Shown here in pieces: positions 1 through 12,200 of a stretch of DNA of 64,000 nt. The notes beneath the pieces are model-generated. The model worked only from the letters and a program-made list of their open reading frames with translations, was not told where the DNA came from and made no database searches. Every line of letters starts with the position of its first letter. Within the stretch, counting starts at the first letter, position 1. This DNA is from Branchiostoma floridae (taxonomy: Eukaryota; Chordata; Leptocardii; Amphioxiformes; Branchiostomatidae): NCBI RefSeq assembly GCF_000003815.2, contig NC_049997.1, positions 1,630,447-1,694,446 of the forward strand. Reading direction: 5' to 3'. The position numbers and the translations under genes were made by a program.

Positions 1-130
1 TTGACTGTATGTCTTGATCTTATCCCTTTCTTTTGGCCTACAGGCACATATACCTAATAGACAGAAACATCACAAACATACATGTATCTATGATCTAAGT
101 TACCACAACCTTGTATGTATTGTCTGAAGA
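1..130 (-). other. Intron 24, 5' part
   Basis: Start of the intron that follows the DIII S6 exon. No match to the expected next exon (III-IV linker with the hydrophobic inactivation triad) is visible, so it lies beyond base 1. Confidence 0.7.
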
Positions 131-137
131 TACTTAT
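131..137 (-). other. Non-canonical 5' splice site ATAAGTA (AT-AC type) after E24
   Basis: Exon 24 must end after its third Lys codon to be 46 codons long like the vertebrate exon. The next bases on the minus strand are ATAAGTA, not GT. Vertebrate SCN4A and SCN5A have an AT-AC intron here that starts ATAAGT and is spliced by the major spliceosome. A GT lies 4 nt further in but would break the phase conserved with vertebrates. The AC end is outside the window. Confidence 0.75.
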
Positions 138-275
138 CTTTTTCTTCTGGGCGTTGAAATTGTCAATGATGACACCAATGAACAGGTTCAGGGTGAAAAA
201 AGCTCCAAAGATGATGAAAATGACAAAATACAGGTACCACATGCTGCCAAAGTCACGCACGGGCTGTAGATCCAC
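138..275 (-). CDS. Nav1: Nav1 exon 24: DIII S6
   Basis: 46 codons, phase 0 to 0, acceptor ctctttcag. Encodes a short post-pore segment, then the inner helix S6 of domain III, ending in the cytoplasmic stretch DNFNAQKKK that leads to the inactivation gate. The helix motif [15 protein letters not shown] is nearly identical to vertebrate channels. Length is 138 nt, equal to the SCN exon. The exon ends at an ATAAGT donor. Confidence 0.93.
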
Positions 276-3200
276 CTGAAAGAGAGGGGACAACAAGACA
301 GTGAATTTAGTGATACTGGTTGAACAGAACTAATTTCTATACAAAAGCCATGTAATACCGAGTATATTGGCAGAACATTGTAAAATTGGCTGCAAATAGA
401 ATGGTCGACTAGAAATTAGACATTCAATCAATCAATCAATTAGACATTGGGCTCAGCAAACCTTCATTAGTGGCACCAGTTTTCCCTGCAAATATGGCAC
501 ACAAATTGTCTAAATAATGGGCTGCAAAGTAAGCTAAATCTTCGTCTGACAGGACTGTTCAAGCAACGACTTGAGAGGATTCAAGAATTGAATGGAGACA
601 GTGATGTTCCTCTTGGTCTACATGGCATTGAAGATCAAGTAGGGTCCATAGGGGGTTTGTACCACATGCCCAACTAGAGATATACATGATATTGTATAGT
701 CAACAACTGTGTCCCATCTTGAAAGAAAACTGAAGTTTTAAAGAGAACTAAATTTGCTGGAATGGCAACTATTGCAGTTGCTACATCATTCTATAACTCT
801 GATGCACAAACTATTCAACAGACAGATCCAAAATGGCAGGTACACACAGTACTGTGATTACATAAAAGTTGGGCAGCTACTGCCTTGGACCTTCCGTTGA
901 ATTGACATGATTATATTGCAATCCACACTACAGTATGGATTTGCAATATATGGTTTTTTCTCACGTTCTTCTTCTTCTTCTTCTCCTTCTCCTGCCAAAT
1001 CTTCAAATGGATTCAACTTTTTCATTTTTGGGCCAAATGAGCTGAACTTTGGCAGGGAGGTAGGGATAGCAAATACCCCTAGGCGTTTTTTCCTCACTTT
1101 TTTGATAGAGGCCTTAGAAATTATGATATTTAGGGGTTTTGGTCATTTTTATATATATATTTTGGGCCCCTGTGCCGTGGTATTACAACCTCATGACCTG
1201 AAATTTGGTACAGAGGTGCATTGAACATATGAGCACAGGACCTCATCAATACTTTCTTCAAAGATCACTTCAAAAATTAGTTATTTTGGGGTTTTCGGCC
1301 ATTTTTGACTAAAAATGTATATTTTTGGATCCTAAGCCCTTGTATAGAAACCTAATGACCTGAAATTCGGCATGAAGGTGTGTCTGGCAAGTGCCCACAG
1401 TACTTCATTTTCACTCTGGGTATACATTACTTTGAATTGTTGAATTTTTGGATTTTTTGCCATTTATAGACTAAAAATGTTAAGTTTTGGCTCCTGTGCC
1501 TATGTATGAAAACCAAATGGTCTGAAATTTGGTATGAAGGTGCGTGCGGTATGTGGCCACAGGGCTTTATTCACGCATATGGAGTGCATCACTTAAAAAT
1601 TGTTAAATTTGGAATTTTTTGCTATTTTTGACCAAAAATGTATATTTTTGCTTCCTGTGTCATGAAAAAGCCAACTGATCTGGAATTTGGTATTGGGGTA
1701 GCTTTAGCACTATAAATGGAAAATGGGCCACATAGACCAGTCCATTTTGCATAGCTAGGGGTGTTCTGGAAGAGTCCATTCTTGTGAGGGGGCATAGGCA
1801 TGAAGATGGATTGCAATATGCTGTTTTTGCTCCCAAGCAAATGTCGGCCTTTCTAGTTACTAGATGGATCTGCAACAAGACATCTTCAGATGCTCTGCAT
1901 GCTAAACTTTGGTTGTAGATAGGGGTGGGTTTTTCTTATTGGACTGGTCCAGAAAAAACGGAAATGAAAAAAATCGGTGGACCGGATGTTGGACCTATTG
2001 GAAAAAGAACAGATCATATGATCAGACATTCACATGTTTTAGGGCTTACCGGTCGAGGAAAATAACAAGAGCGAAGTAGAGTGGAGTCTATACTATAGTC
2101 ATTTCTACAAAGTTTTACAGTCAATAGTACAGAGGTAGTTAGCCTTGTAGGATTTTAAAACGCCAGTGGGGGTCAAATACTCCACAAAACAGAAAAGGCC
2201 AGCTGATTGCTGGCCTTTTCTGATTGCCGGCCCTGTGGAGCCTGCATGGAAACGGCGTATGAAAGTGATATTAAAAAACGATTAGGGCATTAACTAGGAG
2301 GTGCGAATTTCCTGGCTTCCATGGACGGCTAATAAACTGCACACATCTCCACCGGACATAGCACTGTCACGCCCCGTGTGCACTGACCCGACAATTCTCT
2401 AACGGTTTCGGGGTCAAACGGCTTTTTAAAAATACAGATTGAAGTGAAAACTTACAGTTCGACGTTCTTTCGACATTTCTGAAGCCTTTGCTCGGGCGGG
2501 CAGCATAGCGAATGACATACGGGGGTTTCCCCATCTGAAGCCCGTGTTGTAAAATGATTGCAGCGGACATGCGAATTGCCTCTCACAGAGTTGTGAATTA
2601 TTCCTAACGTGTGTGTTAATAAGGCCGATGAATGGCTAATCGTTTTTTAATATCACTTTCATACGCCGTTTCCATGCAGGCAGTCAGAAAAGGCCAGCAA
2701 TCAGCGACCCAGTACCCGGTACCCACCCCTTGTTGTGGACATTGACTTAGTGAGACTTGAGACTTTATAAGTGCTATATATGCGGGTAAGGAACTCTGGT
2801 GAAATAGACATGTTAGATTATCTGGCTCAGCATCAACACCATCTCCAAATTGTAGTTACCAGGTAACAGAGGTTATGGTAGACTAATGAAACCTTGGAAA
2901 GAGTGTGTAAAGAAGGACATCAATGTATGCAGCCTTGCCAGTGTGAAAATGTTAGACAGAGCCGCTTCGAAGTACAGTGACTACTGTACTCCAGTGTAAG
3001 GGACCACATCGGCAGTATGATCAAATACTAAATAAAACGATTATGCATATCTTGTAAACACAACATTAAAAGGGTCATACTTACATCGGTACCATCTACT
3101 GCATGCTCTATGATTTGAATCCATCCTTTAAATGTTGCCTAAAAAAAGAAGAGTAAGTTACTTTGAGACACTTAAGTCTGCATTATGGTGTGGTCTGATG

Positions 3201-6200
3201 ACAGTACAATGAAATTCCATAAATGTTTCGTCCCTCTCTCTCTCTCTCTCTCTGTATATATATATATGTACATGCATCAGTCCTAAAACAAATATATACA
3301 AAAAGTTGTATCCATATCTATATGCAAGATACATATTACAGTACAATCACCAGGGACAAAAAAGGGTTCAACTTGATACAAAAAGATGCTGTCCATCAAG
3401 AGAAGTTGTGAAATAAATGAAATTGCAGTGCATGCAATTTGATTGGTCAAAGTCCTCCATACAAAACCAACTTAAGGAAACTTAATGTTTACTTATTACA
3501 ACACAAGGTAGTTGCTGTGATTTCGCCTTAGCTTTTTCCATTTCAAAATCCCTTTAAAAAATCACATACTGTAAATGCAGAAATGTTCGCGGTGGATTAA
3601 TGTTCGCGGTTTTCGCGGTGACCACCTTACCGCGAACTTAAAACCACGCGAACATTTTTCTATTATGGTATCAGACGGCAGTCTATGGTGTTACCGTGAA
3701 ATTAAAACCACCGCGAAAAGTCCTTTTTCCCTCTACCGCCAAATTACATCCACGCGAAATTAAATGCATTTACAGTAACACATTGGTGAAATGAGGTATA
3801 TTTCATTTTCTGCTGTTGAACACACCAGGAACAGAAGTAGAATCTTAGTAACTTAAATTCAGAGACATATTTTTTCAATTTTCAATCTCCANNNNNNNNN
3901 NNNNNNNNNNNNNNNNNNNNNNNNNNNNNNNNNNNNNNNNNNNNNNNNNNNNNNNNNNNNNNNNNNNNNNNNNNNNNNNNNNNNNNNNNNNNNNNNNNNN
4001 NNNNNNNNNNNNNNNNNNNNNNNNNNNNNNNNNNNNNNNNNNNNNNNNNNNNNNNNNNNNNNNNNNNNNNNNNNNNNNNNNNNNNNNNNNNNNNNTTTCC
4101 AAATGACCAAAAATTTGGCAGGTCCTGGAGTAAAATGTGCAAATATCCAAATGCATCTTTTTTTCATCATTTTTCACACAGGCCAGATTTCAAAACCCTA
4201 AGTTCTGCTGTATATAATGTAGTACCAGGGAAAGCCACCAGGGCACCAAAAAACAAATGAACAAAATTGAATTTTGGTTTGACATTTCAGAAAACATAAC
4301 CATGAAGTACATTTTGTACATGTAAAAGTACAATGAAGTACACGTAAACCGATAATCATGGTCAAAGTCTAGGGACATCAAGGGACAGGTTATATTAACT
4401 AAAGGTGTCTTAAGATTATCATGTGAGAGATAAATGTCATTTTTTTAAATCAATGAAAACAAAGAAATAAGTACCAATTTCGTGCTCAACAGCAAGGTTA
4501 ACACTTCAATAGTTTGTACCAAATATGATGTACTTACTATTTGTAGTAGTGATAAGTAAGCAATTCCAACGTTGTCAAAGTTTATCTTGTAATTTTCCCA
4601 GGTTTTGTTCCTAGCTAGACACACGCTCTTGTTGAAATACATCTCTGGTCCTTTTAAACCTCCATTTTCATCATAGCATAGAAAGTCCTCCACGTCTTCA
4701 GTAACTTTGTAACCTACATTGTACGATGCTGGGCAGGTAATATTGCACATTTCCTGAAAATCTTCACACAGTTCTGCTATCTTTGTAGGTGTTTTGTACA
4801 AGTTGTTGCACTCTTGGCATATGGCTTGTGTCTCGCAATAGTCGGTGGGCCCTTCCATCAACACGCAGGCAGGCTTCTCATTTTTATTCAAATCATAACA
4901 GGTGGCCGGGATGACCTCAGCGATAGGGTCGTTACAGAAGGTCTCGTTGAAAATGATGCACGTCTTCATTTTGAACTCTCCCGGGTTGTTGACTTCGTCC
5001 ATACACTTGAAGAACTTTCCTTTGAACAGCTGGACGCCCATGATGGCAAAAATCAGCCAGAACACTAAGCATACCATCAATACGTTTGTCACAGAAGGGA
5101 TCGCACCAATTAAAGCGTTGACAACAACCTGAAGGCAAGACAATAAAATACTTAGTAAAAGACCTGAATCTGTGCAATAACTCAAAATCTTGAGACAAGC
5201 CTGTATGATTCTGCCTTGTTAAGGTAAGGACATCATCTGGTTATATTACATGTAATGTACTTGGTCCAGATGTGCACAATGTAGTTGGGCAAAAATCAAA
5301 CTGTGTTTTTAAACCTTCTCTTAAGCTAAGGGCACAACCTGCCGTACGTGCAATTTGTCTGTACATTTTTTTTGGGGGCCATGTCCATGTATTTCTGAAA
5401 ACGTTCAGTCTGTCTATACAGGGCAGGCGTGTCACCTATACTGGCACGTACGGGAGTGAATCCGCAGCCCAATGGCACCCAAAGTTTTGCCTGCACATTA
5501 AGTTCTATGGTGTGTCTGCATGCTCCAAAATTCGTCAGATTCCCTACGAGTTTGTACGGAGGCGGTACTTACCACTTACAGATCCCAAAAGATTGCCCAC
5601 AATTTGGCATGTAGACAAGCACGTATTTGCATGGGTTGTGCCCTTACCCATTGCTTACAAGGGGGAAACAGTCTATAGAATCTGATACAGTTGTACAAGT
5701 GATGACGGACACAGTGATGAGAGTTGCCTGTGCTTACCTTCATGCCCTCTGCCCTGGAGATAGCTCGCAGGGGTCGGAGTGCACGTATGACCCGCACTGT
5801 CTTCAGGCTTTCCGGTACGGAGTCTCCCATGCCCATCAGGTTGGGGATGGCAGTGACCAGGGAAGCCTATCAGGGGACAAGAATATTCCTTCATCAACTT
5901 TGTATGGTATGACGGTGGACAACTTAAATAATGTTAGACCTGGTATAATGTTAAATTGAAAGCTTTTGCCCAACTTTGCAGCTGCAGTGAAACCTACAAG
6001 TAATTAACTACTAAATGTTTCAGGGCTTGAAATCCTTTTTTCTGCATACCTGCACTGGTGCAGGTAACATTGCAAATTACCTGCACCAGACAAATTTTAC
6101 CTGAACCACTCAGAATTCAGGAAGCATGGATCATATCAAAAACTGTTCAGTAACTATTGCTATTATTTCCTTTATACTACACATGTGCTACCAGTCAGTA

Positions 6201-9200
6201 AACCTAGTAAAAATCCACATATACCTATATCATAGTACATGTAATGGACCTGTGCAGGTAAGGTGCAGGTAGACATCACAAATACCTGCACCACACCAAT
6301 TATACATGCACTAACCTGTATATGCAGGTGGCATTTTGAGCCGTGGTTGCACCATACAAGGTAATCCATTCTACATAAAGAACTGAGACATCCTGATTGA
6401 GGAAACTACGAGGGCCTCACCCAGAAATAACAAGCACAACTCAAATTTAGAGGCACAACATCGTAGTATGAAGCCTTTTATCAATATTCTCCAAATTTCA
6501 AATCATTGCAGTCATTACTTTCCAGGCATTTGTTTTTTTTTGCAAATCAGAAGGTAAGTGGCGAGAAAAACAAGGGTGAATTGTGATCAGACATGTGTGG
6601 GTCGAGTTCCCCATGCCGTAAATTCTTTGTCATTAACAAAAGACATTGTCAAAATGTTTGCTAATGATTCTCTTCCTATTTCAAGCAGAAAGAAGTGGGT
6701 CGTCAGGCGTAGCGTAACTGTAGATAGCAACAAATGGGGCAAAACAAGCAGTAAATGTTCAGTTTAGTTCATCCTCAGAGACACCATGACTGCCATAAGG
6801 TCCTGTCTAGTATGATGGAGTACTAAAAAAAAATTGGCAATGCAAGACGAGAGAGATTTTCTACAAATCCATTTGAACGTTACTCTCATAATGTTGGAAA
6901 TACATGGCACAGTATGCCTGGTAAAGAGCTCCAATGCACAATACATGTACATAGATACAGGAAATGGGTATAAGATCTGTTGGACATTTACCATGACAAT
7001 GATGAAATCCAGCCAGCACCAGGCATTGGTGAAGTATGTTTTAAACCCATAGCCAAGCATTTTGAGAACCATTTCAATGGTAAATATGACCGTGAAGGCA
7101 TAGTCCGCATATCCAAGGACAGTTTTGACGATAATCTTTTCCTCGGTGTTGATGTATTTGTCTTCAAAAGCCTGTGGCAACAAAAAGACATATTGGTATA
7201 AAAATGTAACATTTTCAAGACACTGCAACAGTTACTGCACATCTTTAGTGATCGTCATGCGCAAAAAATACAATAATTAGAATTTTACAATACCTTCTTA
7301 GTGAATCAAAGACTTCAGAACTATACTTGTCGAACCTGGCTTATGTTGTCCTTATGTCTAAGCTCTCAATCCAGCTTAATATAAATTAACAGTTTCAATA
7401 AATTTCAGAGTGGTTGAAGTGTATTCTGTCCATTACACGTTTCAACTGTGATTTTCAGCACAAGAAATTTTGACATCAATTCTTCTGTGGGAAAAATCTT
7501 CAGAATCTATAAAAGGGACCACACCTGAGAAGGTGCTTAAGAGAGAATGTTATCTACAAATATCGCCAGAGAACCTGTGATGAATGTTGCTCTGAAGGGT
7601 TGCTAATGTTCATAGTGGGTACCAAGCTTTTACAACCATCAGAAATAGTTTGTGACAAACATAAACTTTGTTATATTGCACATGTAGAAAAACTATTTCT
7701 TCCCATGGAGGGAAAATTGTCTAGTATTTGTTTTTCAAATCAGAAGTTATTGTCCCAGAGTAAAACTTTACATGTGAACAGTGATTGCTTAATAAAAACT
7801 AAAACATCATTAAGCATCAGGCTCATTCCCATTGAAATGTGCCAAAGAGCAATTTTAGGTTTGAAATAACAATCAGCTGATTCTTAAGTCTAACCTGTTA
7901 TTGTTTAGGAAAATTAAACAATTAACAATAGCCATTCCAAAACATTGACATAAAAATCACAACTTATATTTTATATCTTACAGGCAGGTAACAAACTTAG
8001 GTTACACACAGGTAACATTTGTTACAACACTTACAGTACACATATTAACCTTTTTTTTCCTTCAAAACGATTTACTGTTTTAGATACATCATTTAGGTAT
8101 GAGGTGACGTATAAATCAACATTAAAAAGCGAATATCTTTTTCACACAAGGTCAAATAGATGACGTAGAAAGCATGAACAATGGTAATGTTTCTTTACAA
8201 TATTTTGTTGAGCAATGTTGTCTACAAATGAGTTATCAAACCTTTCTTGTTCCTATATAAAGCCAGAAAAACTGTCAAGCATCACAAAAATGGCAATTTC
8301 CAGCTAATATGAACATTGCAACTGTCTTGCTCATGGTAGTAACATTTCTTACCAAAGTTGGTGATAAGCATAAACCACCTTACACAGACTCCAAGATCAG
8401 TGAAGGTAGCGATGTAATGTGATCTGTCAGATGGTTTGGGTTTACATGTCAAACAATCATTCTGGGATCTGAAGTGTTTTTTTACCACTTTTTTTAATTC
8501 TTTATGTCTTTCTCGTGACTATGATTTCTTCTATGCCATCCACCAATACGAATATTGTTGAGCATCTTTTGTAAAACATTACAGGTGTTGTGGGGAAATG
8601 AAGAAAGAAGTGGGGTTGTCGGTTATTGGCTCCATATTAAGTCATAAAGGCTGGTGATAGCATTTGGCACATCTATTTCAAAGAGAATGAGCCTTCAGTG
8701 AAGTAACAATGTATATCTTACCAGTGCTCCACTGCTCAAGACGATCATTATGATAATGAAGGTCTCAAAGTAATTGTGTTCAATGATCCAGTAAGCCTTG
8801 ACTCTCAGAGCAGCAAACTTGATGCCGATTGGTGACTTGATGCACTCATCACAACATGGCATAGCCCACTTTTCTGGCCAGCAGTCTGGTGGATATTCTA
8901 CAATCACACCAGAACTTGCATAGTCGCTCTGCTTCTCCTTCGAGCCTGGGGAGCCTGGGTCGTCAGGGAGGTCGCCATCTGGCTTCTCATCCATGTTCAA
9001 CACACCATCAGACAGTTTGGTGGGAGTGTACGCAGGGTCAAGCATACCCTCAGATAGCTTACCATTGGACAACACACCGTCAGATAATTTATCAGGTATT
9101 GAACCGAGTCCATTTCCTATCTTATCCATCATTGGGACCACACCATTTTCTTTCTGGCACAAGGATGGCTCACTGGAACTTTTAGCTGGGGTAGTACTTG

Positions 9201-12200
9201 CTTTGCTGAGCCCATTAGAGGTGGACGATGACCGATTGCCATCCTTATTCTCATCTTTTGATTCTTCCATTTCCTTATTATCCTTTATGCATTCACCATC
9301 TGGAATGTACTGGTTTTCTGACTCTTTTTCATTGCTCTCTGATTCCTTTTTCTGAAAGACAAGGTAGTGAAAACTGTCAGTCCAAAGTTTTGCATTACTG
9401 TGATTTAGATGTACAATGTATAATATCTGTAAAGCCCCCATTTCCACATGGCTTGAACCATGCCTCCCAACTACTCCAAGCCCTCTCCATACAATGGTTG
9501 TCATGAGTGTTGAGTAAGGTCTTGTGTGAATGGGAGTTGACCTTCAATTAAAGTCAGGTGCAGTCAGGAGATGTTGGAAGGGATGGCTGTCTGGAAGTTG
9601 TCAAACAGTTGGGAATGGTTGGGAGGAAGTTGGCAGCATCCTTATGCATCTGTGGCATACTTTCATATGGCTGTGCTCAAAGTACCCTTTTGCAAATGCA
9701 ACCACATTTCTTAAATGCAATAAAAACTGACAAAAAATAGTTACATGTAACTAATTATAACATTGTACTGGAAAGCTTGATGTATTTCCTTCTTTAAGGT
9801 ACAGGTACATTTTCCTACTCTGTGTTCTAACGGATGTCACTCAAAACATCTGGAAGTAATCTCCATATCTTATCCCGTTGTGTTGTTCACCTGGATGTCT
9901 AACCTTCATTGAAATTAAAATAGTGCTATTACTACTAATTTCTTATTACTACTAAGTGCTTGTGACACCAAACCACACCTAATCTTTTTCTTATCATTTC
10001 AGTATTTAATTTAATGATCATAGTAACATCAACCTTATAATTCCACTGGGTGTCATTATAATACTGCCATGTCAAAAAAACTTGACTGTAGAGTCCTTTT
10101 CAACATTGTCTTGAACATCTAAATATCTGATGTGTATATACCTAAGGATTACTGGAGGTATTGCATTTGTACATCTCTTTAAATCACTTTTTAAAAAGTA
10201 CGTATTTTTCTCATGTGGCGATAATAATCATGGCATTTGGTAGAATTAAGAGAGTTGATGTTACAAGTCATGTAAAACAATGGTTTACATGTAAGTGCTA
10301 TTTGCGGAGAATATAAAATCATGTAATCATGATGGCATAAAACAGACAAAATACCAGGCCTCGTCACAGGCTCTAACCTTGGAAGGTATCATGGTCAATA
10401 GGAAGTTAAACAATCTAATGAAACCAGTTAGGAAGTACCATTCACCTTCCTAGGAGCCTTGGTGACGTCGATGATGTCCATTTCGGAGTTGAAGCCACAC
10501 ATGGCTACAGGTATCCCATTCTGAGAGCTCCATGGTGTACCGGACTCTGCCAAGGATGGCCGTTTCCCAACATAACCATTTTGGAGCACAACTGCCTCGC
10601 CATCTAAGTAAGGAGGACGAAAAGAGAATCATCCAATGAGGATTGTTATTCAAATGGACAACAGTTACAGTTGTTTTGTATCAGGTATCTAAATCTTATA
10701 CAACTCTGGACCAAAACCAATCGGAAGATTTTATGGCTTTGCTGAATTCAATGATTTTCAAACATGTGTTGTATATGTGAGTAATTAGTATTGACATCTA
10801 CTGTATGTATACTTAAGCAGAATAAAACTTTCGAAAAGATTGGAAGAGAAATTGTGCAACTACTACCGCCACAGCTAGGACAGTCTCACTACCCAGAAGG
10901 AGGGTATCTAATGGCTGTGATTCAAGGTAAAGAAAATGTTGGTTCGAGATCTTCCACGGTCTTATAACTACTAAATGAGTAAAATTCAATGCATTGATGA
11001 CACAGTCACTAACAAATTTAGCAGTAAAGCAGAAATCCCCACCCATGGTTGGGACCTCCCCATCCACATAAGTCTTCTCAATCTTCCACTCCTCGTCATC
11101 ATCTCCACCTTCATCTTCAGCATCTTCCTCCTCCTCCTGGTCAAATGGTGGCCAGTTTTTCTTTGGTTTTGGTACAAAGCAAGGTAGGAAACAATATATG
11201 ATGTACTTAAAGAAAAAAATGATCTTGTTCACGCCGATCACAATGTTGTTGGGTTCTCCGCTGCCTTCATCTCCAGACTCTTCCAACCCACTAAATGAAC
11301 TGAGGAGCAAAGCAAGGAACAGGTTCAAAATCTGTAATGGACAAGGAACACAGAAAGGTGCAATTAGTAATATAACTGAATTAGTCAACAGTATAAACAC
11401 CTACATTAAAAATTCAATAGTTGTCTTTCTTTCAACATGCACAGTCATGTCTTTTAGATTGAAAAAGTTTCCTTTGGCACAAAGTATTTCTGTCTTCCCT
11501 AGCCTTAGTGCTGAAAAGTCTGTTGAACCACAAAGTCAAATATATAATGTTACATCCATACTTGTATCTGGCTGAGGTGCAAATAGAGTGATTAGTGGTA
11601 TTGGAGAGGTTAGGTTGTCAATTGGGGAGACGGCACAAGAATAAGTAACTGCACGGTATACGTAGATAGACATTGACATCCTACAAGGAAAACAGAGACA
11701 TAATAGTCACAAACAATAATGTAAAGGAATTGTTAGTCACATGTGTGTTTAGTAAGTGGGTTCAGAAAGAATAATCATTAACAAGATTAAGAGACATTCC
11801 ACTAATGCCCCAAGGTCCATCAGGACAAGTTTACCCCATTGTTACAAATTTGTATACATTTTGCAACTGAGAAAACTGCTAGGAAGTTTTTATTGTTTGC
11901 TAGTTTCTTTGTCTATAGTTCACAGTTCCTGTGGTCAACCTGGAAAAGATTCTTTGCATCAGCATTGATGAATGTAGAATACGGACAGGGACTGGCACAA
12001 GTAAAATGGTGAACAGTGTGTACAAGAACAGGCAAGTAAGCATGCCTATAGCTACTGGGGTACAGAATTGGCAGGTGTTTCATGTCCTGATGGTGAGGAG
12101 AGCTTTTGGGCTGTCACTAGATATACATGTAAGCACCTGGAAGTTAGAGATTGGCAACAGTGGTTATCAACACTCCAACTATGTCCTGTCATTTTGATGG

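Larger units (their letters stand above)
276..3084 (-). other. Intron 23 (2.8 kb)
   Basis: No coding signal. Holds a degenerate 162-bp tandem array (about 960-1720), a hAT-like repeat with an internal inverted repeat (1920-2730), and otherwise AT-rich unique sequence. Confidence 0.7.
3139..4537 (-). other. Intron 22 (1.4 kb)
   Basis: Contains a TC/TA microsatellite (about 3232-3272), a palindromic MITE (3567-3777) and an assembly gap (3892-4095). No coding signal. Confidence 0.7.
5867..6991 (-). other. Intron 20 (1.1 kb), largely repeats
   Basis: Holds a degenerate MITE (about 6022-6344) and one arm of a long-range inverted repeat (6408-6702). No coding signal. Confidence 0.7.

Noticed and set aside
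1-130. Looked for the III-IV linker exon with the inactivation motif
   Set aside because: No matching codons in any frame; it must be beyond the window.
6590-6620. tRNA-like B box 'gggtcgagttcccc'
   Set aside because: No matching A box or cloverleaf arms at proper spacing; it belongs to a dispersed repeat.
5129-6991. Searched for a second, mutually exclusive DIII S3-S4 exon as in vertebrate exon 18N/18A
   Set aside because: No Arg-every-third-residue segment other than 5738-5866 on the gene strand in the flanking introns.
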